Origin: Lactarius indigo
Taxonomy: Eukaryota > Basidiomycota > Agaricomycetes > Russulales > Russulaceae
Assembly (NCBI GenBank): GCA_025766275.1
Contig: JAFKAC010000011.1
Coordinates: 1,612,001-1,676,000 of the forward strand
DNA: 64,000 nucleotides
Direction: 5' to 3'
The translations under genes were made by a program, and so were the position numbers. Shown here in pieces: positions 52,726-62,475 of the stretch (its first letter is position 1; every line of letters starts with the position of its first letter). The notes under the pieces were generated by a model. It was not told the origin of the DNA. It saw nothing but the letters and a program-made list of their open reading frames with translations, and ran no database searches.

Positions 52726-54411
52726 TCAAGCATTGAGAAAATCCTTCTTTTGTCTAAATAATTTGTCCACCATGAGCTTGCAGACTTCAGGGCTTTGAGC
52801 AAATAAAGTGGCAACTTGTGCCTCCTCTTGTTCTTCATTTGAGAGTGGTCATGAAGCCGTCATGGAAATGGTGGCTGTGGTTGGGGTGGTGGCAGTGGTG
52901 TCCACAACTTTGGCAGTTGTTGCTGGTTTCTGGGGGCAGAAACATGAGATGTGTCCTTGCCTGTGGCAACAGAAGCATCTTTCTTCTTTTTGGAGTTGCT
53001 TCTTTTTGTCATCTGTTATAGTGGCGCGAGCTCAGGTGCAGCTAACATCCATTGCATTGGGATCTCTAGTTTTGTTTAGTGTTGACAGCCATTGATCTCA
53101 GGAGGCTCCTCCTCTCTTGTCACCTCTTCCTTTGGTGAGTTTATCCTTAAGAAGAAGGTATTCAGCTTGTTGGAGGGTAACTGCCACCTTCCAATCTTCC
53201 CATGTTATCGGGTGATGGAATTTGATCATGTTAACCACAAGTGCCCCTGGCAGTCCCTTCTGGAAATTTTCTAGAGTGGTGGCTTCATCTTTGTTATACC
53301 CTGCTTTGTTCACCAGATTGAAAAACTTGGCAATGTAGGTGTCAATATCTTCTTTATCCATTCAGAGGGTTTGGATAGTGTGTCATGCCTTCTGCTGTTG
53401 GGTGGTGTCGGTGTACGCTTGGATGAACCGTGTTTCTATGGTGTTCCATAAATTTTCAGCATTCATCACTACTCCTCCAGCTAGCTGGTCTACTAGCCAT
53501 TGGATTTGCTCTTCCACCCAGTTGTCTACCAGTGGTCCTTGGATGTAAGAGAGTAAGGTCATAGCTCGTGAATAAGGGAGTACAAGCTGTTGGACATTTG
53601 GATTCATTCCTCAGTAGAGGGCAAAAGTGTTGAGGAATGCTCAGCTGGTTTCTCAGTCTCTGGTGAATTCTGGGGGTGGGTTTCCACCAAGTTGTCCATT
53701 TGGAGGTGGGGCTCCTCCTGCAGCAGCAGCAGCACCACCAATACCTCCTCTGCCTCCAGGCACACCACCCCCACCTCCAGGTGCACTGCCTCCACCTCCA
53801 GACACACTGCCTCCAGAATGGCCTCCTGCACTTCCTGAAGGGCCACTTCCACTTGCCAGCATACTTCCTCCCATAGAATGTCCTCCACTACCTGAAGTAT
53901 TGGCCATCAAGGTGGGCCCTGTAGGTTGGGAGCTTCCTGAGGGTTGTGCGCTGGTGAGGGTGGTCGAGAGTTGTGTCACGGACATGTTGGCATATGATGT
54001 AAAATCGACTGATCTTTGAATAGTTGGGGTAAGGGTGGGGTTGTCTTTGGATGCAGAGTCAGGTTCTTCAACATCTGAGTCAGCGTTGATGGCTTAAATG
54101 TGACCTTTTCCTGGTCCTAATCCTAAATGTGTGGGGACCAGTTTGTATGAATACCAGGAGTGTTTCAAGTCTGAATAGGTGATGTAGGCCCAGATATGTT
54201 GGTCCTCAATGTATTTGATTGGTTCGTATGTAAGCTTATCAGGGTCATAGACGTAGTACCCTTTGTCATGTGGAGTGTTTCTCCAGAGAGCAGTTCCTTT
54301 GATGGAGGGTCAGAGGTCATCTTGTGGGTGTCATTCCAGGTACTCCCAGACAAACTGGGTTCAGCTTCAGCTGGTGAGAGCCACAGTGTGCAACTGAGAG
54401 ACTAGACTTAA
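52726..54411 (-). pseudogene. gag: F2-b gag (decayed)
   Basis: Gag C-terminal part with CCHC-like residues near 52950-52990, DKEDIDTYIAKFFNLVNKAG at 53098-53361, Gag core MNPNVQQLVLPYSRAMTL at 53383-53607 and a Gly/Ser-rich N-terminal part at 53653-53985. Further upstream, to about 54390, the minus strand still codes an aromatic-rich domain (TPHDKGYYVYDPDKLTYEPI), the part deleted in F2-a. Several frameshifts and stops. Confidence 0.8.
54399..54409 (-). other. F2-b self-priming site
   Basis: AAGTCTAGTCT on the minus strand, two bases after the LTR. Its complement AGACTAGACTT lies in the LTR downstream of TATTTAAG (54642-54652). Eleven-nt perfect match. Confidence 0.7.
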
Positions 54412-55781
54412 TGTAACACCACTACAGGGGCATTAGGTATGACCTGTACCAAGTCAGTTGAGATGCAGTAGTACAAGCTCAACAGCTTGACTTCAGTAAG
54501 GTGATGCACAAGGATCACAAGAACGTAAGTCACTTGGACCGTAGAGGAAGGCTAAGGCGCAAAGACCTAGCAAAAGCAGGGATCTGCAAGACAGGGAAAA
54601 GCACAAAGGTGTTTCAATAGACAAGTGTAGTATTACACAAGAAGTCTAGTCTACCATACAAGCTAGGTAGTACTAGGCTTAAATACAAGTGAGGCTATAT
54701 GGTCACTACAAACAGATGGCACCATTGCTGGATTGAAGGACAAGAGGAAAGACATAAGAGGGACAAAGGTACAACTATTCATAGAACAAAGGTGAATCAC
54801 ACAGGTTTGTGCGTGAGTGGGAATGGAATGGAAACTAGCACATGTCGAGCTATATCAAAAGAGGTCATTGATAAGCAGGGCACGCAATAGGAACCAGGTA
54901 ATCATAAAGTCTGCATAATTGTACAGGGCTCATGAGATATCTGTCATGGACGCTCTATTTTCGCCTTATTCTTCTGTATTTTTACAGATTTATTTGGCCA
55001 AGATATAAGTCTCCAAAACGTTGTGCTCAAATGTCTAAGTCCTTATCATTAGATATGATAAGATGGTTAGTCACGTGATGCCAACATGTGCACCCACAAG
55101 CACGTGACCCTGGGATAGTAACTTCCTTATTGGATGTTACCTCTTTAGGTCACCTTCCACATTAGTACAATAGTTTCTCATTGGACGATAAGCAGGGAAG
55201 GTTCTAGATAGTTCTAGACTACATTGTCATAGGGTTGTGACTCATAGATAAGGACACGTCACTGATCTGTCAGCCTTAATGACTGTGCATCAGTCAGCAT
55301 AATAAGATAAGGCTATTATTAGATACAACGCGTCAGCATCTGACTCATTACTATTACATGCACCTTAGTAACAAGGTTCTATAGTAATTCGAACTCAGCT
55401 GCAGCATAGTATATAAACCCTCATGTAGCGTCCTGAGTGGAACCAACTTGTCCTCTTGGTTCTCCACTCAGGTGCGCATTCCTTTGTACTTCCCTTACTT
55501 CCTCCAATATTAACTTGTCCTCTTGGTTCTCCACTCAGTGTGCCACAGCGTGATCACCAGACCTTTGGGCTTGTATAAAGTCCTCAAGTGCGCCTACTCT
55601 CCGTTGTGACTGTACGTTCGGCGCGTGACTTGTCTCCGTGCTAGGCTTGGGTGTGTTACTGGTTCAGTTCACTTACCTTCACCTTGGTCTAGTTGTATGC
55701 GATAAGTCATACCGCTACAATATCGGGGAAGGAAAAGTAAAGTAAGAAAAGTATGAGTCCAGATAACAAGAAATCATAACA
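54412..55781 (-). repeat. F2-b 5' LTR, interrupted by solo LTR-E
   Basis: TGTAACACCACT...AAATCATAACA. Without LTR-E and one TSD it is 587 bp, equal to the rebuilt 3' LTR. Confidence 0.92.
54942..55719 (+). repeat. Solo LTR-E (778 bp), TSD ATATC
   Basis: TGTCATGGACGC...CATACCGCTACA, flanked by ATATC at 54937-54941 and 55720-55724. GTATATAAACCC near 55409 is a TATA box, followed by an inverted repeat at 55435-55469 (GAGTGGA/TCCACTC). ACTTGTCCTCTTGGTTCTCC occurs twice (about 55447 and 55504). Confidence 0.93.
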
Positions 55782-56165
55782 TGTATAGAACAAAGGAAAG
55801 TCTAGACAAGTATGATATCATTGATGAACAGCACACATAGAAGTGATACTCACAGTGACAAGGGAGACTGTGGTGAGATATCAAGGGTGGCTGGAAGCAG
55901 CAACAGGGAAGTCAAGCAGTGTAAAGCAAGATGGTAGTCTGGCACACAACAGTGAGGAACTGATGTGGACCAGGAGTGTACATGGTACTCTACTTATACT
56001 CATACAGGGAGTGACAGTACTACAAGGTGGGTAACACCTAGTCACAGAATACAAGACACTTTGTTCTATACATGACACAAAGGAGTGGATATAAAGAGAA
56101 CAAGGTGATGAGAACAAGGAGAGTCCAGAGCAAGATGATATCATAGTGACATCATAATAAAGATA
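55782..56165. repeat. LTR remnant 'G', copy 2, left part
   Basis: Homologous to 7575-7950 (TACTCACAGTG..., ATGATATCATAGTGACATCA). It is interrupted at AGATA by Copia-2 and resumes at 62039. Confidence 0.65.
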
Positions 56166-56416
56166 TTTTAAAACCTAGACCAGTATACACCTTAGATCCT
56201 CGTGGAGTGGAAGGAACTAAGTATAATCACCTAGACCAGTATACACTACAACATGTCAATAAGCGGGCGGTATGGTAGTTAGCGTACTAGAGCTTACCCT
56301 TAGATCCTCGTGGAGTGGAAGGAACTAAGGGATAAGACGAACAAATACCAGGTCGCGTATAAACTACCGATCACGTGAGTCACGGACCGAGATGGCGCAA
56401 TCATCTGACCTCAACA
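56166..56416 (-). repeat. Copia-2 3' LTR (251 bp)
   Basis: Runs from TTTTAAAACC to CCTCAACA. Contains CCTAGACCAGTATACAC twice and the motif TTAGATCCTCGTGGAGTGGA twice. On the minus strand the adjoining GGAGAGGAGGAG (56417-56428) is the polypurine tract. Confidence 0.95.
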
Positions 56417-56588
56417 CTCCTCCTCTCCATCGAGGTCCTGGAGCATCGTATCTAAATAGTAGGTAAATAATCGTATGCAGAGTCGTGTCTGAAGAAGGGT
56501 ATCCGAGAAAGACGTAAAATCAAGAAAAAAGGAAAAAAAACGTGATAATGAAACATCGGTGCGCGCGATCCATTACTCCTCCTTGCCT

Positions 56589-59500
56589 TCAGGTTGATTC
56601 TCCTTCAATGTTGAGCCCGAGATAGCGACGTAAGCGGAAAAAGTCAACACGCCCGAGTGGTTTTGTGAGTATGTCTGCGGTGTTGTCCTTTGAACTGACG
56701 CGCTGAACGGCCAACTCGCCGGAGAGGACTTGCTCGTGGACATAGTGATATTTGACCCGCACATGCTTGGTACGTGAATGCCACACGTGGTCCTCGGCAA
56801 GCTTGGAGGCTGCGTCGTTGTCGCAATAGAGTAAAGACGGACCGGAGGGGAGGAGCTTCAGGCCATCAAGCAATTGTCGGAGGAACACTGATTCGTGTGA
56901 GGCTTCGTGTAGTGCCATATACTCCGCGTAACAGGAGGAATCTGCCACAGTGCTTTGTTTGCGAGAGCTCCAGGAGATCATGCCCGACCCGAGGGTGAAG
57001 CAGTAGCCGCCGACCGATCGACTGGTCTCAGTGCAGTTCGCGTAGTCAGAGTCCGAGTATCCAAGCAACCGCAGATGATTAATACCACCAAGCTCCAGGC
57101 ACGCAGTCTGAGTTGACTTGAGATACCGCAAGACTCGTATGGCGGCAGACCAGTGTTCCGGTCTATAGCAGTTGCAGAAGGCAGATAGGCGTCCCACAGT
57201 GTATGATATGTCGGGTCGAGTGGTGACAGCGATATACATGAGACTTCCGACCAGTGAGCGGTAGGGGGTGCGTGAGCTCCAAGCGGCAATGTCGGGTGGT
57301 ATTGGTGAGGACGTGTCAGGGCGTTGCAACTGTAATCCGGCGACCATTGGCGTGTCCACTGAATGAGCTTGGGCTTGGCCGAACTCCTCCACGACGCGAT
57401 CTATCAAAGCTGTTTGAGATAATGATATGGTCTTTCTGCTGCGATCGCGAACGATGCCGATACCCAGCGCGTACTTGGGCTCCCCCAGGTCGGATATTTC
57501 CCATTTGGAGGTTAGTTCTGCCTTGAAGCGCTCAATTTCATCGGCGGAGGACGCGGTGGCGAGGATGTCGTCGACGTGGACCAGGAAAATGATAGTCCCA
57601 GTGGGAGACTGACGTCGATATACGCACCACTCACATGCAAGGCGCTCGAACCCCCAGCCCACGATGGCGGCGTTGAAGGTTTGATTCCAGATCCTGCTAG
57701 CCTGCTTCATCCCATATATGCTCTTCATGAGCTTCATCACCCAGTCCTCCTTTCCCGCCTCCTCGAATCCTTCCGGCTGCTCCATGTACATGGTCTCATC
57801 TTCTGGTAGGATCCCATGGAGGAACACCGTCTTGATATTGAACTGTCGGAGATCCCAATCTAGTGTTGCAGCGATGTGAAGCACCGCGCAGAAGGACTCC
57901 AGGCGGACCGTTGGCGCAGTCGTCTTGTCGTAGTCGACCCCGTAGCGTTGTGCGTAACCTTTGGCGACGTACCGGACTTTGTAGCGTACGATATTTCCGG
58001 CGTCATCACGTTTGCGCTTGCAAACTAATTTGCCTTTGAGGGGTCGTTGACCGCGAGCGATCTCACTTCGAGGGACAAGGACAAACACTTTCAGGTCCTC
58101 CAGGCTCTTGAGTTCTTCCCGTCCCCCGGCGATCCAGTACTCACGTTCGGGTGACGCTAGAGCTTTGGCCCATGACGGTTCATCGTCTAGGTCCAGCTCT
58201 GGTTCGACACTTCCATCAGCCAGGGCGGAGAGGACTTCATCTATTGAGGAAAGTCCGTGTCCGGCATGGGTATCTAATGGCAGCAAGTCGTGTGAGTCAC
58301 GCATTGGGGAGAACATGGAGACAAAGGCCATGGTGTGGTCATTACTGGTCTCGCGACTGGCCTCGCGCCTGCTGTTTCTCTCCTCCTGACGACGAGCGCC
58401 GGAGGTGCGGACGTCGGCCATGGCAGCAGCCAGGCGAGAGCCTCCGGAGAGGCCGTCATTTGTGGCGAAGCGGCTTGAGAGAACGGGAATCTGACTGGAG
58501 CGTCGGAGGGGAGGTAGGGAAGGGGGCGGTGAGGGAGTAAGCGTAGGTAGGGAAGAAAGGGTAGAAGAGGAAGAAGCGGAGGTAGGCGAGGAAGAAGTGG
58601 AGGACGGTGTAGGTGGAGCTATCGTAATATCTAATGCAGGTTCATTACACTGATGATCGTTATTATGTAAAGTATGATGTTCTGAAGGTGTGTTCTGATT
58701 CGGTAACGTACTGGAGGACGGTATATTTATATTAGGTGCTTGCGTAATACTATTGTTGTTTTCTGTGTTATTTGTCGTGACTGTGATTTGACGTTGGGAT
58801 TGAGGAGACGGAGTTATGGGGGGAGTATGAGAGGTGAGATCATCGCCGGGGATAGGAGAAGAAGGAGTGTCATAGGAGAGGAAAGGAGAGGAGGCAGACG
58901 AGACAGGGGGATCATAGCCAGGGGCGTCCCAAGAGGCAGGCTCAGACGGGGAGGAGAGACCGCTGGTTGTGCCGGGAAGTAGCGGAGCGGGTTCAGAGTG
59001 GAGGTGTTCGATGAAGGAAACGTGGAAGGAATCGAACACGCGTCGAGATGAAGGGTCCCATAGGCAGTAAGCCTTGGCATGTGGGGCGTATCCGATTAGG
59101 ACGCATGGCGCAGATCGTTGAGCGAGTTTGGAATGATGAGTTAACGTGAGGGCGAAAGCTCGGCAGCCGATTTCTCGTAAGTGAGATAGACAGGGGCGCC
59201 GCCCGAACCAAAGTTCGAAGGGGGTTTTTCCGTCATTGGCAGTTGTGGCAGTGAGATTGGTTAGATAGGTGGCAGTGAGTACGAATTCATCCCACAGATT
59301 GGCCGGCGCATTGCACGCGAAGCGCATGGCGCGTGCCTTTCCGAGGAGTGTTTGATGAAGTCGCTCCGCACGTCCATTTTGTGCCGACGTATAGGGGGCT
59401 GTAAGCTGGTGATCTACGCCTTGAGAAAGGCACCATGCTTCCATGCTTCTTGAAACAAGTTCTCCATTGTCGGTTAACAGAGTTCCCAGTTTGTCGCCTG

Positions 59501-61664
59501 TCTGGCTGGTGACCGTGCGATGCCAGGCTTGAAACGTCGAAGCGGCATCACTCTTTTGTTTCAGGGGAAACGACCAGACGTAACCGGAGAAATCGTCAAT
59601 CACATTCATGGAATACAGGGCACCACTTTTGGATGCCGTCGGCATTGGGCCGCACAAGTCAACAAAAACTTTTCCTAACCGTCTAACTGCTTTAGCCCCT
59701 TCACGTATGCTTGGAACCGATGAACGCGTCTGCTTGCCGATGATGCAATGGTCGCATTTAGGAGGGAGACAGGACAGATCAATAGGCATACCTTGGGCCG
59801 CCTCCGAGCGAGCCATTTCAACGATGGTACGCACGTTGCAGTGCCCGAGGCGGCGATGCCAGGTCTCGACGTTGGGGACACGCTGGGCATACAACGCTTG
59901 CATGGTCACCAGGTTCTGAGTAGTTAGGGTATATGCGGAGGGGGGAATGGAGAGCGTGTAGAGGTTCTGAAAGGGGGAAACCGCACCGCACGCAATAACA
60001 GCGTTGCTTTTACTGGTGATCCAGCATGTGGTAGCGTCAAAGTGGCAAGTATATCCGTCTTCACGGCTGAGGGAGATGACGGAAACCAGACGAACTGTAG
60101 CGTCCGGGATGTAGAGGATGTTCCGGAGGACGAGCTTGTGGCCACTGGCAATACGCAACTCAATGGTGCCCGTGCCCACGGCAAACACGCAAGAACCACC
60201 AAGTCCCTTCACCGGATGATTCGGGATGGGTGAGAAGGATTTGAAGTCGGATTTGACGGGGGAAATGTGGCACGTCGCACCGGTATCGAGGATGAACGGA
60301 GAGGTACTCAAGGGATCGTTGGGACTGCGCGTATACGCCGCCCAGTCAAGCGATGTCATCGGGGGCTTATCTTCACTCGCCAGGAGGGCCCTATACTCCA
60401 TCATGTCAGCGTCGCTCATTCCGTAGTTGAATCCGGCGGCAGACATCGCTGTCAGTCCAGTGTTCTCGGGGATGGCGGACGGCGGTTGCGGGACTAGCAT
60501 ATACGTCTGCCCATTGAGAATGATGGGGCCACCGAGCGGAGACGGAGAGGGGGTGCTGGGTAATGGGACGGCCGGAGCGTTGGCCGTTTGGGCGACTTGG
60601 GCGGTGGATGACGTTCCCTGCACGTGGTTGCCGCGTGGGGGTTTGCCTGAAGCGGCGCGCTGCGCGTTACGCGCCTCGTCGACCGTCTTACCTGCCATCT
60701 TCCCACCTGGAAGGATGCAGAAGTCCGTTTGGTGATTGTTGCGCTTGCAATTGGCACAAACTGGCTTCGGGGTGTTGGCCCTCGTCTGCGTGATAGCTGC
60801 GAAGGCGGTATTGGAAGCCCTGCCCTCAGCGCGTCGGTCTTGCAGGGCGTCTTCGTCCTCGAGGCGCTCCATGACTTTGTCGGAGGAGAACATGGGCTGA
60901 TTCAAGAGGCCGTTGAGGGTAGACTGGAGTTGGGGGAAATTGTCGGTGAGGGCGTGCAGGAGCAGCACAGTGAGGAGCTTGTCGTTGTCGAAGTTGCCCA
61001 TCTTCACAATGCGTTCCCAAAGTTGTTTGATCTTGTTCGCCGTCACGACGAGTGAAGTGTTGGCCTCGAAGCGGACGTTGAGGGCCTCTTTGATGAGGAG
61101 GATTTGTGCGTGAAGACCAATTTGTTCGTGGCGCTTGCGCAGCTTCTCGTAGACTTCATGCGCGGTACCAAATTTGCGTACGAAATCGAGATCGATCCTG
61201 GATATGCGTTCCAAGATGAAAGCTCGCAGGGCCCGATCATTGATCTTCCAAATCTGAGCCCCTCTAGTGTGAAGTGTCGGATCTGGACATGGAATGCTTC
61301 CATCCAGCCACTCCGTAAATGCCTGCTTGTCAACGACGTAGCTGAGGCGCAGATTCCAATCTTCCCAATTGGATTTGCTCCTGTCAAGGATGAGGTCGGC
61401 TGGCCACGTAGAATCTGGCATGAGCGTGCGCTCAGTGAGAAGGATGCCATCAACGAAGACGCTGCGCGTTTGATCGCCAGAGGGGGCACCAGATGAGGAG
61501 GTACCAGCGGTGGTTCCAGAAGACGTCGTCGGAGCAGGGTTACTGGTAGTGGTCCCAGAGGGAGTTGCCGTGGTCCCAGAGGGAGTCGCCGCGTTGCTTG
61601 TTGCCCCAGTTGTAGCGGTCCCACCAGTTGCGGCCGCATTAGGTATGTTCCCGCCAGAAGGCAT
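56589..61664 (-). CDS. Copia-2 Gag-Pol polyprotein (1691 aa, RT catalytic Asp to Asn)
   Basis: ATG at 61662-61664. Order: Ala/Thr-rich N-terminus; copia Gag (UBN2-like; WEDWNLRLSYVV); CCHC knuckle CANCKRNNHQTDFC near 299-312; protease FILDTGATCHIS near 458; integrase HHCC (WHRRLGH...CDHCIIGK) and D, D, E in VDLCGP, LLTDNGE and NGRAERLHQ (~764); Ser/Pro linker; RT and RNase H (YSDSDYA, SSCYAEYMAL, YCDNDAA). RT motif A reads QFNIKTVFLHG, where the family has an aspartate at N (residue ~1276, codon 57837-57839). Motif C is HVDDIL. The frame is intact, so the loss is a missense change only. Confidence 0.95.
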   Translation of the reverse strand: MPSGGNIPNAAATGGTATTGATSNAATPSGTTATPSGTTTSNPAPTTSSGTTAGTSSSGAPSGDQTRSVFVDGILLTERTLMPDSTWPADLILDRSKSNWEDWNLRLSYVVDKQAFTEWLDGSIPCPDPTLHTRGAQIWKINDRALRAFILERISRIDLDFVRKFGTAHEVYEKLRKRHEQIGLHAQILLIKEALNVRFEANTSLVVTANKIKQLWERIVKMGNFDNDKLLTVLLLHALTDNFPQLQSTLNGLLNQPMFSSDKVMERLEDEDALQDRRAEGRASNTAFAAITQTRANTPKPVCANCKRNNHQTDFCILPGGKMAGKTVDEARNAQRAASGKPPRGNHVQGTSSTAQVAQTANAPAVPLPSTPSPSPLGGPIILNGQTYMLVPQPPSAIPENTGLTAMSAAGFNYGMSDADMMEYRALLASEDKPPMTSLDWAAYTRSPNDPLSTSPFILDTGATCHISPVKSDFKSFSPIPNHPVKGLGGSCVFAVGTGTIELRIASGHKLVLRNILYIPDATVRLVSVISLSREDGYTCHFDATTCWITSKSNAVIACGAVSPFQNLYTLSIPPSAYTLTTQNLVTMQALYAQRVPNVETWHRRLGHCNVRTIVEMARSEAAQGMPIDLSCLPPKCDHCIIGKQTRSSVPSIREGAKAVRRLGKVFVDLCGPMPTASKSGALYSMNVIDDFSGYVWSFPLKQKSDAASTFQAWHRTVTSQTGDKLGTLLTDNGELVSRSMEAWCLSQGVDHQLTAPYTSAQNGRAERLHQTLLGKARAMRFACNAPANLWDEFVLTATYLTNLTATTANDGKTPFELWFGRRPCLSHLREIGCRAFALTLTHHSKLAQRSAPCVLIGYAPHAKAYCLWDPSSRRVFDSFHVSFIEHLHSEPAPLLPGTTSGLSSPSEPASWDAPGYDPPVSSASSPFLSYDTPSSPIPGDDLTSHTPPITPSPQSQRQITVTTNNTENNNSITQAPNINIPSSSTLPNQNTPSEHHTLHNNDHQCNEPALDITIAPPTPSSTSSSPTSASSSSTLSSLPTLTPSPPPSLPPLRRSSQIPVLSSRFATNDGLSGGSRLAAAMADVRTSGARRQEERNSRREASRETSNDHTMAFVSMFSPMRDSHDLLPLDTHAGHGLSSIDEVLSALADGSVEPELDLDDEPSWAKALASPEREYWIAGGREELKSLEDLKVFVLVPRSEIARGQRPLKGKLVCKRKRDDAGNIVRYKVRYVAKGYAQRYGVDYDKTTAPTVRLESFCAVLHIAATLDWDLRQFNIKTVFLHGILPEDETMYMEQPEGFEEAGKEDWVMKLMKSIYGMKQASRIWNQTFNAAIVGWGFERLACEWCVYRRQSPTGTIIFLVHVDDILATASSADEIERFKAELTSKWEISDLGEPKYALGIGIVRDRSRKTISLSQTALIDRVVEEFGQAQAHSVDTPMVAGLQLQRPDTSSPIPPDIAAWSSRTPYRSLVGSLMYIAVTTRPDISYTVGRLSAFCNCYRPEHWSAAIRVLRYLKSTQTACLELGGINHLRLLGYSDSDYANCTETSRSVGGYCFTLGSGMISWSSRKQSTVADSSCYAEYMALHEASHESVFLRQLLDGLKLLPSGPSLLYCDNDAASKLAEDHVWHSRTKHVRVKYHYVHEQVLSGELAVQRVSSKDNTADILTKPLGRVDFFRLRRYLGLNIEGEST

Positions 61665-61769
61665 GGTGAAGTTAATGTCTCGGTGATTATTGGAGAGATA
61701 GGAGAGAAGCAGGGAGAATACACGGGGAGAAGTTCGATTTTCTGGCTAGGACGTCGAGGTTACAGACGG

Positions 61770-61787
61770 GCAGCAGGGCCCATAACC
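61770..61787 (-). other. Copia-2 primer binding site (initiator tRNA-Met anticodon region)
   Basis: The minus strand reads GGTTATGGGCCCTGCTGC right after the LTR; its complement contains GCAGGGCCCATAACC, the anticodon arm of initiator tRNA-Met. Confidence 0.75.
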
Positions 61788-62038
61788 TTTTAAAACCTAG
61801 ACCAGTATACACCTTAGATCCTCGTGGAGTGGAAGGAACTAAGTATAATCACCTAGACCAGTATACACTACAACATGTCAATAAGCGGGCGGTATGGTAG
61901 TTAGCATACTAGAGCTTACCCTTAGATCCTCATGGAGTGGAAGGAACTAAGGGATAAGACGAACAAATACCAGGTCGCGTATAAACTACCGATCACGTGA
62001 GTCACGGACCGAGATGGCGCAATCATCTGACCTCAACA
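61788..62038 (-). repeat. Copia-2 5' LTR (251 bp)
   Basis: Same as 56166-56416 except GTTAGCATAC (against GCGTAC) and GATCCTCATGG (against CTCGTGG), both CpG transitions in this copy. Confidence 0.95.
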
Positions 62039-62246
62039 AGATAAGAACAAAAACAGAACATAGAGACATAGTATAATGAAAGGTCCAGAAGTAGTCCATA
62101 TGATGTCATTGTACAGTGATGTCATGGAAGTGTTAGATTGTACAGATCAAATCTAATCTACATAAGTCCAGTATATCTAATCTATAGCAGTCTGTTATCT
62201 ACAAGACCATTAGAGCCATTAAGTGCACAGGGGTCACTTATCAACA
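62039..62246. repeat. LTR remnant 'G', copy 2, right part
   Basis: Continues 55782-56165 after the Copia-2 insertion and ends GGGGTCACTTATCAACA like 8160-8176. Confidence 0.65.
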
Positions 62247-62475
62247 ATCATAGTGACATCACAATAAAGATAACGCTAGAAAGGGAACAAGGGATGAAGT
62301 ACAATGAAGAGTCTGGAGTAGTCCATATGATGTCATTGTACAGTGATGTCATGGAAGCACTAGATTGTACAGATCAAATCTAATCTACATAAGTCCAATA
62401 TATCTAATCTAGAGCAGTCCATATCTGCAAGTCCTTTTTTAGAGCTGCTAAGTGCACAGGGGTCACTTATCAACA
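62247..62475. repeat. Tandem duplicate of the 'G' LTR end
   Basis: Repeats ATCATAGTGACATCA...GGGGTCACTTATCAACA directly after the previous copy, about 229 bp. Both copies keep GATGTCATTGTACAGTGATG. Confidence 0.75.

Larger units (their letters stand above)
14268..55781 (-). mobile_element. Gypsy element F2-b, expanded to 41.5 kb by nested insertions
   Basis: Minus-strand element whose own sequence is 14268-14464, 38103-41726 and 49577-55781 less smaller insertions. Its two LTRs, rebuilt by removing inserts, are each 587 bp. The order on the minus strand is 5' LTR, primer site, gag, pol with chromodomain, ORF3, polypurine tract, 3' LTR. It is the oldest layer: reading frames are broken in many places and CpG is strongly reduced relative to the younger F1 copies. 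No clear target duplication is seen (GTGTG left, TGTAT right). Confidence 0.88.
56166..62038 (-). mobile_element. Complete Ty1/copia element Copia-2, TSD AGATA
   Basis: 5873 bp with 251-bp LTRs (56166-56416 and 61788-62038) that differ at two sites, flanked by AGATA at 56161-56165 and 62039-62043. One open 1691-codon polyprotein, a half-tRNA-Met primer site and a polypurine tract. Structurally complete, but the first catalytic RT residue appears mutated. Confidence 0.96.

Noticed and set aside
57560..57590. HVDD in Copia-2 RT motif C as a second inactivating change
   Set aside because: The two catalytic aspartates are present; histidine for tyrosine occurs as a natural variant in some copia RTs, so I do not count it as a defect.
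56774..61496. Many plus-strand ORFs opposite Copia-2
   Set aside because: Antisense shadows of a GC-rich intact polyprotein.
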